Of a stretch of DNA of 64,000 nt, positions 1 through 8,529 are shown piece after piece (within the stretch, counting starts at the first letter, position 1; the number at the start of each line of letters is the position of its first letter). A program made the position numbers and the translations under genes. Source of the stretch: Paenibacillus pinihumi DSM 23905 = JCM 16419 (GTDB lineage: Bacteria; Bacillota; Bacilli; Paenibacillales; Paenibacillaceae). The DNA lies in assembly GCF_000422505.1 (NCBI RefSeq), contig NZ_KE383866.1, forward strand, positions 416,752 to 480,751, in the 5' to 3' direction. The notes beneath the pieces were generated by a model. The model saw nothing but the letters and a program-made list of their open reading frames with translations. It did no database searches and was not told where the DNA came from.

Positions 1-1
1 G

Positions 2-169
2 GTCCCTTATGATAAAGGGCAGGTGGTATCCTACTTTAATTCTCATGCAGATGTTCAGGCTACAGCCTATGAAGAGGATGGAACAAGGCTTACCATGTCC
101 TGCCGGATCGCCGATATTGATCGCTACCGCGATGATATTCAGATATTGGAAGACGCCCGGCCATTTTAA
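2..169 (+). CDS. hflX: HflX GTPase, C-terminal fragment (5' end outside window)
   Basis: The reading frame enters from the left edge and encodes the last 55 residues, beginning VPYDKGQVVSYF and ending EDARPF before TAA at 167-169. The motif 'PYDKG..VSY.H..A.V....Y...GT' is the usual C-terminal domain of HflX, the GTP-binding protein that splits stalled or hibernating 70S ribosomes. The GTPase core lies outside the window. A strong terminator follows 10 bases after the stop. Identity rests on this short tail only. Confidence 0.7.
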   Translation, partial: VPYDKGQVVSYFNSHADVQATAYEEDGTRLTMSCRIADIDRYRDDIQILEDARPF

Positions 170-179
170 ACGCACGCTA

Positions 180-216
180 AAAGAAACCAGTCCCGGCGGG
201 ACTGGTTTCTTTATTA
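180..216 (+). terminator. Rho-independent terminator after hflX
   Basis: A perfect 15-bp inverted repeat (AAAGAAACCAGTCCC / GGGACTGGTTTCTTT) with a 3-base loop, followed by TATT. It sits just after the hflX stop. Confidence 0.85.
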
Positions 217-300
217 AAAAGACTCCTTGTAAAAAAAGCGGGCTTTCGGACCAGCATCTCCGGTAAGCCGGATCATTCAGGATTTACGATGTTCTTTAAA

Positions 301-1194
301 TTAATCCATCAAATCCAGTATGGATGACTGCATCGCTGCGAACTTGCTTGGCGTAATGCCTACACTCTCCTTGAAAGAGCGGCTGAACAAATGAATGCTG
401 GAGAAGCCTACTTCTTCTGCAACCTCCGTTATCGTCTTGTCCCCTTGTAAAATTCTCAGCTTGGACTGCTCAATGCGGACATGCTTCAAATAATTGTAGA
501 CGGAAATCCCGAGCTGATTTTTGAATAAATAGGACAAATGATTAGGTGTGACCCCTGCATATTTGCTAATCTCTTCATTGGAGAGCCGGACGTCAGGATA
601 GCGCTTGTTCATACAACCGATTGCCCTTTCGATAGTCGGCCACCCTTTGGTCATTTTCCCTTCTGTTTCCTTGTGTCCGGCCTGGTTTTTGAAGAACAGA
701 TACAACAGCTCCAGGCAAATGGACTTGATCATTAACAGATTCCCCGGACCCGACCCGGCCATTTCCTTATGCATCTGTAAAAATCGCTTCTTCAATTCAA
801 TCCGGTCCGCCAGCTGCAATCGGGCAATCGGGTGAATATGTGCAAGCTGCATTTCCCCCGGAGGTGCATCCTCCTGGCGAAAGCTGGCGGCGCTGGTCTG
901 CTTTAGCATGCTTCGTGCCTGATCATAGTACAGGTCAAAATGAAAAATGTATTGAATAAGCGGAAGCCCGGAGGTCGTAGAGCGGATAAGATGGGACATG
1001 AACGGATGCATCAGCACCACATCGCCTTCCCTCACCACATATTTGACGCCACGGAGAATAAATTCCGCCTCCCCCTGCTCAATATACGTATAGACATGAT
1101 CATGGTCCATCCACTCTCCGGTCAGGGAAAATGATTTCATGATTCGGCCTGCCCTGACAAAAGGAGATATGCTGTTCATCCATGACTCATCCAT
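301..1194 (-). CDS. AraC-family regulator with N-terminal cupin domain
   Basis: A 297-residue cytoplasmic transcription factor. Residues ~10-130 form a cupin-like sugar-sensing domain (EGDVVLMHPFMSH). Residues ~195-290 are a double AraC helix-turn-helix (ISKYAGVTPNHLSYLFKNQLG and ITEVAEEVGFSSIHLFSRSFK). The ATG at 1194 follows AAGGAGG with an 8-base gap, so the start is firm. It is the last gene of a minus-strand cluster of a dehydrogenase and two sugar isomerases, which suggests it controls that operon in response to a sugar; the ligand is unknown. Confidence 0.85.
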   Translation of the reverse strand: MDESWMNSISPFVRAGRIMKSFSLTGEWMDHDHVYTYIEQGEAEFILRGVKYVVREGDVVLMHPFMSHLIRSTTSGLPLIQYIFHFDLYYDQARSMLKQTSAASFRQEDAPPGEMQLAHIHPIARLQLADRIELKKRFLQMHKEMAGSGPGNLLMIKSICLELLYLFFKNQAGHKETEGKMTKGWPTIERAIGCMNKRYPDVRLSNEEISKYAGVTPNHLSYLFKNQLGISVYNYLKHVRIEQSKLRILQGDKTITEVAEEVGFSSIHLFSRSFKESVGITPSKFAAMQSSILDLMD

Positions 1195-1249
1195 CTGCTG
1201 TCCTCCTTCCTGAATGATCCGCCATCTAATGATTATAGAAGCAGTGATC

Positions 1250-2080
1250 TTATTTAATCGGGATCTGCAATTGTTGTTCTATATAATGCCGGCAAATTTC
1301 CAGGCTCCGGTATGGCGTGTTGAGCGATCTGTCGACCTCGACGGTAACCCAGCCTGTGTAACGGATGTCATTCAAGGCTTCAATAACACCTGCAAAATCA
1401 ACAGCACCCTGCCCCAGCTCGCAAAAGAACGGGAGTTCCTCTGCTGAAGCCTGATTTTGAACGGTCAGATCCTTCATATGCACGTAAGCGACTCTGTCCT
1501 TGTAGCGGCGAATGATAGCTGCCGGGTCCATGCCCGCTCCGAGCAAATGGGCCGTATCAGGAGCGAAGTACACCTCGGGCGCGAGCTGCTCCATCAATGC
1601 GACCAGTTCATGCTCGTCCTGCACCTCTGTCCACAGATGCGGATGGATGCAGGCTTTTACCCCAAGATCGTATGTTGCCTTGGCAATTTCGTTGATCGTC
1701 ACAGCCGCATTTTTCAATTCATCCGGTGTAGTCGGATGCTCGCGCGTTCCTCCGGGTCCCAGGACAAGAATGTCTGCGCCGCATTGCCTGATTGTTTTGG
1801 CAAGACGCACATTATGATCCACCAGTTCCCGGCGGACTCCGGGGTCAGCAAATCTCTGGTTCGCACCGCCGGACGCGCCGCCATACAATCCGGTCAGCAC
1901 AAGCCCGTATCCGGCCAGCCATTCTTTGAAGGTGTCGATTCTATTTTCATATTGAAGCACAAAAGATGCCCACGGTTCAATAGCCCGGTATCCCAGCTGT
2001 GAAATTTCCTCCACCGCTTTGAGATGATCGTCCCCCCAAGTGATGGCGTGAGCAGCAATTTTCCCTTTGAAATCAGACAT
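1250..2080 (-). CDS. Sugar phosphate isomerase/epimerase (IolE-like TIM barrel)
   Basis: A 276-residue AP-endonuclease-2/xylose-isomerase-like TIM barrel. Visible family marks are HAITWGDDHLKAVEEISQLGY at the N-terminus, the metal-site stretches KACIHPHLWTEV, FAPDTAHLLGAGMDP and VAYVHMKDL, and the terminal WVTVEVDRS. Such enzymes interconvert or dehydrate sugars and inositols. The ATG at 2080 has AAGGAG 8 bases upstream; a TTG six bases earlier lies closer to the SD and is less likely. It lies 56 bases upstream of the AraC gene and downstream of a second isomerase, so it is probably in one operon. The substrate cannot be told from sequence. Confidence 0.8.
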   Translation of the reverse strand: MSDFKGKIAAHAITWGDDHLKAVEEISQLGYRAIEPWASFVLQYENRIDTFKEWLAGYGLVLTGLYGGASGGANQRFADPGVRRELVDHNVRLAKTIRQCGADILVLGPGGTREHPTTPDELKNAAVTINEIAKATYDLGVKACIHPHLWTEVQDEHELVALMEQLAPEVYFAPDTAHLLGAGMDPAAIIRRYKDRVAYVHMKDLTVQNQASAEELPFFCELGQGAVDFAGVIEALNDIRYTGWVTVEVDRSLNTPYRSLEICRHYIEQQLQIPIK

Positions 2081-2142
2081 TGGCAAATCTCCTTGTCTAA
2101 AGAGTGATCGGTGTTCGATTCCGGTCCATGCTCATGGCTGTT

Positions 2143-2985
2143 CTAAGCCAAGATGCTTTCATCAGCGCCAAATACCTGGTCAAAACCAGCTCTGGACCGG
2201 GCCAGCAGTTCCTCTCTGCTTTGGCCGGATGAAGGCGCCAGCACCTCCTGGGCAACAGCTCCCTTATAGCCGATCTTTCTCAGACTCTCAAGAAACCCTG
2301 CCAGATCAATAACCCCTTCACCCGGATACAGCCGTTCATGATCAAGCAATTCCGCAATTGGAAGGTCCTTCGCATCATTGATATGGACATGTACAATATC
2401 CTCGGCCCTTAACTGCAAAAGATCATCTGTGCTTAAGCCATTTGTATACCAATGGTAGGAATCCAGCAGCAAACCTGTATTTCTCGCTCCGATCGCTTCT
2501 ATCCATCCCAGCGTGTCCTTCATTGTCCAAAGGAACGGGTTGGCCCACTGCGTGCGCAGATGGTGGCTGCCTACAAACTCCAGACCAAGCGAAATACCGT
2601 ATGCGCCAAGAACATCGGCAACCAGCCTCAGGCGCCTTGTTGCAGCAATCATGAAGAGTGCGGCAGGCTGATCGGTTGACGGTAAAATATAGGTGCAGCA
2701 CTTGAAGCATTGCAGGGAAGCTGCCGCTTCCGCCACTTCACTGAGTGATTTCAAGCTGTCCAAAAACTGCTTCTCCGAGTTCCGCCAATCGACTTCCAAG
2801 TCAAACGAGCCGATGCGGACTCCATGGCTCTTCAGCATCATGACAGCTTCTTCCTGCCCAACCTCTCTAATGAATGCGAGCGGGTTCAAATCGACCGACT
2901 GAAAACCGAAATTTGCTGCCTGGCGGATGAAATCCGCATTTGATCCTACATCTCCAAGCCCGGCGCGTGTTAATCCTCTAATCAT
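2143..2985 (-). CDS. Second sugar phosphate isomerase/epimerase (TIM barrel)
   Basis: A 280-residue TIM-barrel protein of the same superfamily as the next gene but a different subgroup. It begins MIRGLTRAGLGDVGSN and carries LGLEFVGSHHLRTQ, GLLLDSYHWYTNG, VHVHINDAKDLP and a terminal AVAQEVLAPSS, which hold the usual Glu/Asp/His metal ligands. The ATG at 2985 has AAGGGGGAAG upstream, right after the dehydrogenase stop codon, giving tight coupling. A longer reading upstream to 3057 would overlap the dehydrogenase and has no ribosome site. It probably acts with the MDR dehydrogenase on one oxidised sugar. Confidence 0.8.
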   Translation of the reverse strand: MIRGLTRAGLGDVGSNADFIRQAANFGFQSVDLNPLAFIREVGQEEAVMMLKSHGVRIGSFDLEVDWRNSEKQFLDSLKSLSEVAEAAASLQCFKCCTYILPSTDQPAALFMIAATRRLRLVADVLGAYGISLGLEFVGSHHLRTQWANPFLWTMKDTLGWIEAIGARNTGLLLDSYHWYTNGLSTDDLLQLRAEDIVHVHINDAKDLPIAELLDHERLYPGEGVIDLAGFLESLRKIGYKGAVAQEVLAPSSGQSREELLARSRAGFDQVFGADESILA

Positions 2986-2998
2986 TGTGTCTTCCCCC

Positions 2999-4006
2999 TT
3001 ATGACCAGTCGAACAGCACGCCATTGTACTGGTCTTTATGATTCCTGAGCCCGTCATAGGCTTCCTTCGCCTGCTCCGGTTTGATCACATGGCTGATCAG
3101 CGGCTCAATTTGCAAACGCCCCTGCTTCATCAGTTCGAATACAATCAGGGAATTGCGCACCAGCGAATGCTTGACGAATTGGTTTGGCTCGGTCGGGTAT
3201 CGCCATTCGTGTGCGCCCTTGAATGTAATACAGCCGCGATTGTAGAGGTGGCAGTAATTCAGAACATCCGTGACATCGGTGTTGTATTCGCCGCGCGGAC
3301 TGCCGAGGAAAATGATTTCGCCCAGCGAACCGATATAGCTCAGGCTGTCAACGCCGACCTTGGGTACTCCAGTCGCCTCAATGTGGCAGGCCACGCCTTT
3401 GCCCCCGGTGATCTCCATAATTTTGTCCCGGGTATTGCCCTCTCCGCCATCCAGCGGGTAATCGAGTCCGCATTGGCTCGCTGTGTGTATCCGCTCCTTG
3501 GCAAGATCAATTCCGATCACAGTCGCTCCCTGCAAACGGGCAAGCTGTGCCGCCAGATTGCCTACAAGTCCAAGCCCGGATACACTGACATAATCGCCAA
3601 GCTCAATATTCGAGACACGTACGGAGGTGAAGGCAACCGTTGCCATGCGGGTAAAAGGCACCCATTTCAAATCCAGATTTTCCGGCACTTTAATGAATGC
3701 ATCACGCGCCGCTACGATCTGGTATTCCAGATGGTTGCCGTAATGGAATACAATATCGCCTTCCTTGAATTCCGTTACTCCTTCGCCAACTTCGATAATC
3801 CGGCTTACGCTGGCATAGCCTGGACAGACCGGATGAGGCGCCCAAGATTCCTTGCCAGACAACATTGCAAGCTCGGTTCCCGGACTGATCAGGGAATAAA
3901 TTAATTTGACGAGCACATCACCGCGGCCCGGTTTTAAGGAGCCGGCCGTTTCTTCTACCAATTCTACTTCCCAGGGATTGACGAACATTACTTTTCTATT
4001 TTTCAT
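2999..4006 (-). CDS. MDR-family zinc-type alcohol/polyol dehydrogenase-like protein
   Basis: A 335-residue medium-chain dehydrogenase. The N-terminal GroES-like fold holds SPGTELAMLSGK and PGYASVSRIIEVGEGVTEFKEGD. The NAD(P)-binding Rossmann motif is VSGLGLVGNLAAQLARLQGATVIG. The catalytic-zinc Cys/GHE pattern of classical alcohol dehydrogenases is not visible, so it may be a zinc-independent member. It is the first gene of the minus-strand sugar operon. The start at 4006 has a GAGGAG-type site upstream. Likely role: oxidation of a sugar or polyol before the two isomerases; the substrate is inferred only. Confidence 0.75.
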   Translation of the reverse strand: MKNRKVMFVNPWEVELVEETAGSLKPGRGDVLVKLIYSLISPGTELAMLSGKESWAPHPVCPGYASVSRIIEVGEGVTEFKEGDIVFHYGNHLEYQIVAARDAFIKVPENLDLKWVPFTRMATVAFTSVRVSNIELGDYVSVSGLGLVGNLAAQLARLQGATVIGIDLAKERIHTASQCGLDYPLDGGEGNTRDKIMEITGGKGVACHIEATGVPKVGVDSLSYIGSLGEIIFLGSPRGEYNTDVTDVLNYCHLYNRGCITFKGAHEWRYPTEPNQFVKHSLVRNSLIVFELMKQGRLQIEPLISHVIKPEQAKEAYDGLRNHKDQYNGVLFDWS

Positions 4007-4340
4007 TTATTTTCACTCCTCATAATCATCTCCCTCTTAATGTAAGGCTTTACAATTTGAAAGTCTTTGGCTGCAAAAATGATTTTTTGTCTGTCACTAC
4101 GATTATACACTTCGCTGCCGGGACAGCTGTATCATGGAAAAACCTTCATAAATACGGGAAGTCAGTCATATCGGCTACTAAGGGAGATTCGGGCCATTTA
4201 TCTCTAAATTGTAACTGTACCTATGAAGAATATTGCTCCACACGCTGCCCGTTTTCTGTGATATAGTAGCTTAACCGACACTCATTCCCCATACGGGAAG
4301 GAATGCCATTTCAATTGAGGGAAGTGAAAGAAAGCGTATC
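4007..4340. promoter_or_regulatory. Divergent intergenic region with a near-palindrome
   Basis: 334 bases separate the minus-strand sugar operon from the plus-strand efflux gene. TGTAAGGCTTTACA at 4041-4054 is a near-perfect inverted repeat 35 bases upstream of the dehydrogenase start and may be an operator. Its centre is GC rather than CG, so it does not fit a CcpA cre site. No convincing gene lies here. Confidence 0.4.
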
Positions 4341-5576
4341 ATGAGTACGAAAAAGAAGTTTAATCAACCCGGATCGAACACAGCTTCAGCAACTGTGTAC
4401 CCGATCCTATTCGCCATCAGCATTGTGCATCTGCTGAATGATACGATGCAGTCTACAGTGTCCGCCTTGTTCCCGGTACTGAAAGACGAGTTGAGCCTGA
4501 GCTACACCCAGATCGGCATGATTGCGCTGGCGATGAACCTGACTTCGTCCATTCTCCAGCCGCTGGTCGGACAGTTCTCCGACCGTCGTCCAACGCCGAT
4601 GATTTTGCCGCTCGGAGTCTGCTTTACGCTGCTAGGTATCCTGATGCTGGCCCTCGCACCGCATTACGCGCTCATCTTGACAGCGGTCACGGCAATCGGG
4701 ATCGGCTCAGCGATCTTTCATCCCGAGTCGTCGCGTGTGGCTTATCTGGCAGCCGGTCCGCGCAGGGGGCTTGCCCAATCCATCTTTCAGGTAGGGGGCA
4801 ACATCGGGAGCTCGCTCGGGCCAATTATAACCGCTGTACTGTTTGTCAAAATCGGCCAGTTCGGTGTCATCTGGTTCAGCTTTGCTGCTCTGGCAGCTAT
4901 TGCAATTCAAATTTATGTAGCCCGCTGGTACAAGGAACAGCAGCTTGCTCCAAGGCCGTCACGGAGCCCGCGCCAGGCCTCTCAGATGAACCCGGCAAGT
5001 GCGCTGACCCGCCGCCAAATATCATGGGCCATTGTCATTCTCGTCTTCCTGGTCATTTCCAAAAACGTCTACATGGCCAGCATGACCAGCTATTACACGT
5101 TTTATCTGATTCATGATTACGGTCTGTCGGTCAGCCAGTCGCAATGGTTCCTGTTTGCGTTCCTCGCTGCTGCTGCAGCCGGAACGTTCCTTGGCGGACC
5201 GATGGCCGACCGCTTCGGACGGCGCAATATTATCTGGTTCTCGATTTTAGGTACGGCGCCGTTCTCGATCATTTTGCCGTTCACCGATCTGTTCTGGTCT
5301 GCGGGAATGGCTATTCTGGCAGGCTTTATCCTGTCCTCAGCCTTCTCGATTATTGTGGTCTATGCGCAAGAGCTGCTGCCCGGCAAAATCGGAATGATCT
5401 CCGGCCTTTTCTTCGGACTGGCCTTCGGTGTCGGCGGTCTCGGCTCTGCCGTGCTTGGCACGGTCGCGGACGCCACGAGCATTGCCTTCGTCATGAAGCT
5501 GTGCTCCTATCTTCCGCTTCTCGGCCTGCTCGCTGTATGGCTGCCTAAAGACGAACAAGTTCGCGGATACGCCTGA
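4341..5576 (+). CDS. fsr: Fosmidomycin-resistance-type MFS efflux pump
   Basis: A 411-residue, ~12-TM major facilitator protein. The N-terminal motif HLLNDTMQSTVSALFPVLKDE, the FSDRRPTPMILPLG loop, and GIGSAIFHPESSRVA with FQVGGNIGSSLGPI are characteristic of the Fsr group, which exports fosmidomycin-like or other small compounds. A second-half DRFGRRN loop is also present. It is a single gene, divergent from the sugar operon and closed by a strong terminator. The true substrate here is not shown; the family assignment is firm. Confidence 0.8.
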   Translation: MSTKKKFNQPGSNTASATVYPILFAISIVHLLNDTMQSTVSALFPVLKDELSLSYTQIGMIALAMNLTSSILQPLVGQFSDRRPTPMILPLGVCFTLLGILMLALAPHYALILTAVTAIGIGSAIFHPESSRVAYLAAGPRRGLAQSIFQVGGNIGSSLGPIITAVLFVKIGQFGVIWFSFAALAAIAIQIYVARWYKEQQLAPRPSRSPRQASQMNPASALTRRQISWAIVILVFLVISKNVYMASMTSYYTFYLIHDYGLSVSQSQWFLFAFLAAAAAGTFLGGPMADRFGRRNIIWFSILGTAPFSIILPFTDLFWSAGMAILAGFILSSAFSIIVVYAQELLPGKIGMISGLFFGLAFGVGGLGSAVLGTVADATSIAFVMKLCSYLPLLGLLAVWLPKDEQVRGYA

Positions 5577-5587
5577 ACGGAACTTAT

Positions 5588-5637
5588 AAAAATAGCCTGC
5601 ATCCCCATGTTGTCATGGGAACGCAGGCTATTTTTTA
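5588..5637 (+). terminator. Rho-independent terminator after fsr
   Basis: AAAAATAGCCTGC pairs with GCAGGCTATTTTT around an inner CCCCATG/CATGGGA hairpin and is followed by TTTTTT. The next ~200 bases (5638-5841) hold no recognisable gene. Confidence 0.85.
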
Positions 5638-5841
5638 TCTATATAGTTCATATCTGCAATTACATCATTTGTCCGGAGCAAAGGACGGATGATCTTCATG
5701 GTGCAAGAGACATACGCCATCCTGCGTCGACCTTACATCCTTCTCCAGCACATCTGCGCCTGCAACCCTCCCGGCATCAGAGGATTCAAGCATTATAGGC
5801 TGTTCCTTCACAACCGGTATGGGAGATGATAGCAGGCTTGT

Positions 5842-6687
5842 TTATGCCGGTTCAATTCCGGATGTCTTGTCCCCTGCCTCTTGCTGCTGATAATAGCGGG
5901 CGACCTCCACCAGCATCGCACCCATGCGTTCCAGCTCAGGCGCGACCAGCCGCTCTACCCCGGCTTCCTTTAATGCATCAGCTGTTACCCTGCCGACAGC
6001 TGCTGCCAGCACGCGGGAATTAAAGCTGCCTGTGAGCCGGTCAGCATACCCGTGTTCCCGGGCAAATCCATATAAATATCTGACCTGCACAGCCGTTGTA
6101 AAACATACAGCGTCGACAGTGCCTTCCACAATTTCCTTGCAGAGCTGCAGCGATATCTCTGCATCCGGCGGAATATGCTTATACGCCAGTATACTTCGGA
6201 CTGCAGCACCCTGCTGCTCCAGGAAATGAACCAGCTCGGGCATCGGCTCGCCATGCAATTGGAGCATTACGCTTAAGCCTTCAAAACGATATGGCTCCAA
6301 CGCGCGGAGCAACCCTTGAACAGTACCATCGTCATCTGTAACTTCCGGGACAATCCCCAGCCCTTTAAGCATGGCATACGTTTTGTAGCCTCTTGCCGCT
6401 ATTCTGGATTGCTTGATTCGTTCCACAATGCTGTCGCGAAAGCCATGCTGCTCAGCCAGATTCAGCATCGCCTCGAGCCCTGTTCCCGTTGTGAACACCA
6501 TCCAGTCTGTGCTGCTATCCAGCAGCAGGCGAAGATCACGCTCCACCTCGCTCTCCGCCAACTGAAGCAGCCCCTGCTGTGAACGGACGACCGGATAGCC
6601 GCCCTGCTTTTCAATCATGACGCCAAGTTCATTTAACTTTCTCGAACCTGCGAGCACAATCCGTTTACCCTCCAAGCCTCTTGCCAT
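5842..6687 (-). CDS. Uroporphyrinogen-III synthase (HemD) family protein
   Basis: About 281 residues with the two-lobed HemD fold: MARGLEGKRIVLAGSRK opening, then DWMVFTTGTGLEAMLNLAE, RIAARGYKTYAMLKGLGI, and VDAVCFTTAVQVRYLY with VLAAAVGRVTADALKEAGV. HemD closes the tetrapyrrole ring to uroporphyrinogen III. This copy stands alone, away from other heme genes; such stand-alone HemD-domain proteins occur in Bacillales, some near nitrate/nitrite genes. The ATG at 6687 is chosen for its AAGGGG site 8 bases upstream. It could be a genuine synthase or a regulatory paralogue. Confidence 0.7.
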   Translation of the reverse strand: MARGLEGKRIVLAGSRKLNELGVMIEKQGGYPVVRSQQGLLQLAESEVERDLRLLLDSSTDWMVFTTGTGLEAMLNLAEQHGFRDSIVERIKQSRIAARGYKTYAMLKGLGIVPEVTDDDGTVQGLLRALEPYRFEGLSVMLQLHGEPMPELVHFLEQQGAAVRSILAYKHIPPDAEISLQLCKEIVEGTVDAVCFTTAVQVRYLYGFAREHGYADRLTGSFNSRVLAAAVGRVTADALKEAGVERLVAPELERMGAMLVEVARYYQQQEAGDKTSGIEPA

Positions 6688-6809
6688 CTGTCTAACCCCT
6701 TCGTCTCGTAGTATGCCTTGTCCGCTACCTATGTTGACTATCATAAATGAAAATGCGGTTCCCGAAACCATCCGAAGCCGCATTAATTATGACCCGCCAA
6801 TTTGAACCG

Positions 6810-7286
6810 TCAGGCTTCTGTGTGTTCAGCCAGACGTTTGAGCTGCAGATTGCGATGCTCTAGAAACCGTCTCATATAGGTTCTTAATACAAGCCTTTCG
6901 GCTGCCCAGCCCAGAACGCCAAGCGGCGCTTCAAAATACAGCGTGTCCACCATTCGGGTCTTATTCCCGATTTGCTCGAATTCGTGAATATGGCGAAGGC
7001 TCTTGAAAGCCCCCTTCTGCATCTCATCCACAAACATATAAGGCGCATTATACGCTGTAATCTTGGAAGTCAGGCGTTGTCTGACCCCAAAATGTGTTGC
7101 TTCAAATGTAACGGTCTCTCCCGGTCCAATCGGGCCTGCGGTGACGCCTTCGACAGCTTGTTCCTTCGTATGCTTCCAGACTGTCTGCGTATGGACGCTG
7201 ATATCACTCGCAAGCCGAAAGCAGACATCGGCCGGTGCCGCGATATCGATGGTTGTGGTAACGATGACCAGCGTAATCTCCCCCAT
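6810..7286 (-). CDS. SRPBCC (START/polyketide-cyclase-like) family protein
   Basis: A 158-residue soluble protein with the SRPBCC helix-grip pattern: TTTIDIAAPADVCFRLASDISVH, then GPIGPGETVTFEATHFGVRQRLTSKITAYNAP, and a final long helix. Such proteins bind hydrophobic ligands; no specific role can be assigned. The ATG at 7286 has a poor ribosome site, while GGGGGAG lies just inside the frame, so the real start may be a few codons further in. It lies ~120 bases upstream of the HemD-like gene on the same strand. Confidence 0.65.
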   Translation of the reverse strand: MGEITLVIVTTTIDIAAPADVCFRLASDISVHTQTVWKHTKEQAVEGVTAGPIGPGETVTFEATHFGVRQRLTSKITAYNAPYMFVDEMQKGAFKSLRHIHEFEQIGNKTRMVDTLYFEAPLGVLGWAAERLVLRTYMRRFLEHRNLQLKRLAEHTEA

Positions 7287-7409
7287 GCTGCGAAGCCCGT
7301 ATTCAGTTGGCTTGAACCGCTTCTCTTGTCCTAGCTCTATATCTTAAACGTTATTCCAAATTTCGTAAATGGCTGACGGATAATTCCTGCTGCGGCCTGC
7401 AAACAGAAG

Positions 7410-7440
7410 AAACCGAAGGCCGCCGCGGACCTCCGGTTTT
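7410..7440 (-). terminator. Hairpin downstream of the 24-residue ORF
   Basis: AAACCG...CGGTTT arms with an imperfect GC-rich inner stem. Read on the minus strand it ends in CGGTTTCTTCTGTTT, a weak U-tract, just after the small ORF. Confidence 0.5.
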
Positions 7441-7454
7441 CCCCTTTGGCAAGA

Positions 7455-7529
7455 CTAATCCGAACGGACAGCAAGCCCGATGATCATTACAATTAGCACA
7501 AGCAGTTGAATGAGCAATTCTGTACTCAT
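7455..7529 (-). CDS. Putative 24-residue hydrophobic peptide
   Basis: A short frame encoding MSTELLIQLLVLIVMIIGLA then VRSD. The ATG is preceded by GGGAGGG at ideal spacing (6-7 bases) and a hairpin follows the stop. The peptide is one membrane-spanning stretch with a charged tail, like small holin-like or type I toxin peptides of Firmicutes. No antisense RNA could be identified. It could be a chance frame; the good ribosome site is the main support. Confidence 0.4.
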   Translation of the reverse strand: MSTELLIQLLVLIVMIIGLAVRSD

Positions 7530-7671
7530 TGCATTCCCTCCCTGCCAGCTGTAATGCTCCTTCGTACCGCTTCTCCTCTCCCGCTGCGAAATTGGTCTCC
7601 CGTTACTATAGCTATGATGCCATACGGTGCATTATGCCCTGTCCTTGACAGACATGGACGAAGTCTTGCTG

Positions 7672-8268
7672 TCACTTATCGTTCTGTGGTACCGGTATTC
7701 CAGCGAAATCGGTAATGAAATAGCGCTCTACCAGGTTGTCTTGATTGAATTGAATATTCAAGTAGTAGGTTTTATCATTCTTTTCTATCTTTTTGACTCC
7801 AAGAAGATAGACAAATAATGACGCATCGCCCACTTCCTGCGTCGTGGCAGGATCATCAGGGAGGCCAAGCAAATCAATAACTCCATCTTTGCTTCGGCTG
7901 TCCAGATCATATTTGGTCAGCATATGATCAACTATATCAATACGCAGATTTGGTGATTCGACCCATTTATTGTAGTCGAATTTGGTATTGCTGAGGTTAT
8001 AGCCCATAGCTGACAAAGTTGCGAGGCAGAAAATGATTCCAAGCGCAACAAAACTGACGATATGGAATTTTGCTACACGTTTCAACCATTTGTAATAGAC
8101 AACCACAGCCAGAGCAGCAAGAACCGGAAGCGGGAGAATAGCCAGCAGGATATTGCCTGTCGTAAACGGCAACTTGTAAAACAGAATTCTGGACATAAAA
8201 ATAGCATAGTAGATAATGAATGGCAGAAAGCAGGCCCGAATCGTCATTAATTTGTAATGCAGATGCAT
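7672..8268 (-). CDS. Hypothetical membrane protein with C-terminal soluble domain
   Basis: About 198 residues, not recognised. Three membrane segments (around FLPFIIYYAIFM, ILLAILPLPVLAALAVVVYY, and IVSFVALGIIFCLATLSAM) are followed by a soluble C-terminal half (~100-198) with LDSRSKDGVIDLLGLPDD, which resembles the lipoprotein-like SmpA/OmlA pattern where a small helix precedes a 'LLG.P' turn. The ATG at 8268 is chosen because GGGGGA lies 8 bases upstream. It appears to be a single gene. Confidence 0.6.
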   Translation of the reverse strand: MHLHYKLMTIRACFLPFIIYYAIFMSRILFYKLPFTTGNILLAILPLPVLAALAVVVYYKWLKRVAKFHIVSFVALGIIFCLATLSAMGYNLSNTKFDYNKWVESPNLRIDIVDHMLTKYDLDSRSKDGVIDLLGLPDDPATTQEVGDASLFVYLLGVKKIEKNDKTYYLNIQFNQDNLVERYFITDFAGIPVPQNDK

Positions 8269-8438
8269 GGATACAGTCCCCCTGTTCTGCATCATTTCCC
8301 ATGTTAATGGTAGTTTTATACTTTTGGGATCATTATACCATAATTACCCTTGTCGGCTTTCATTACAATTGTGAAAGCTCTATTGCTGCTGTCGGTAGCG
8401 GTCCCACAAAAGATCAAGCCATTCCATACTACAACAAA

Positions 8439-8477
8439 CCCAGTGCCGTAACGGTACTGGGTCGTGTTTTTGTTTTA
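8439..8477 (+). terminator. Orphan terminator-like hairpin
   Basis: CCCAGTGCCG TAA CGGTACTGGG, then TCGTGTTTTTGTTTT, which favours plus-strand function. No plus-strand gene precedes it; it may be a leftover of a lost gene. Confidence 0.5.
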
Positions 8478-8529
8478 TAGAAACTGTATTCGTTTTGCAG
8501 AGCTCTCGTATAGGGGGCTTTCAGGAAAA

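Noticed and set aside
4041..4054. TGTAAGGCTTTACA considered as a CcpA cre site
   Set aside because: The central CG of cre is GC here, so it was kept only as a possible operator of unknown factor.
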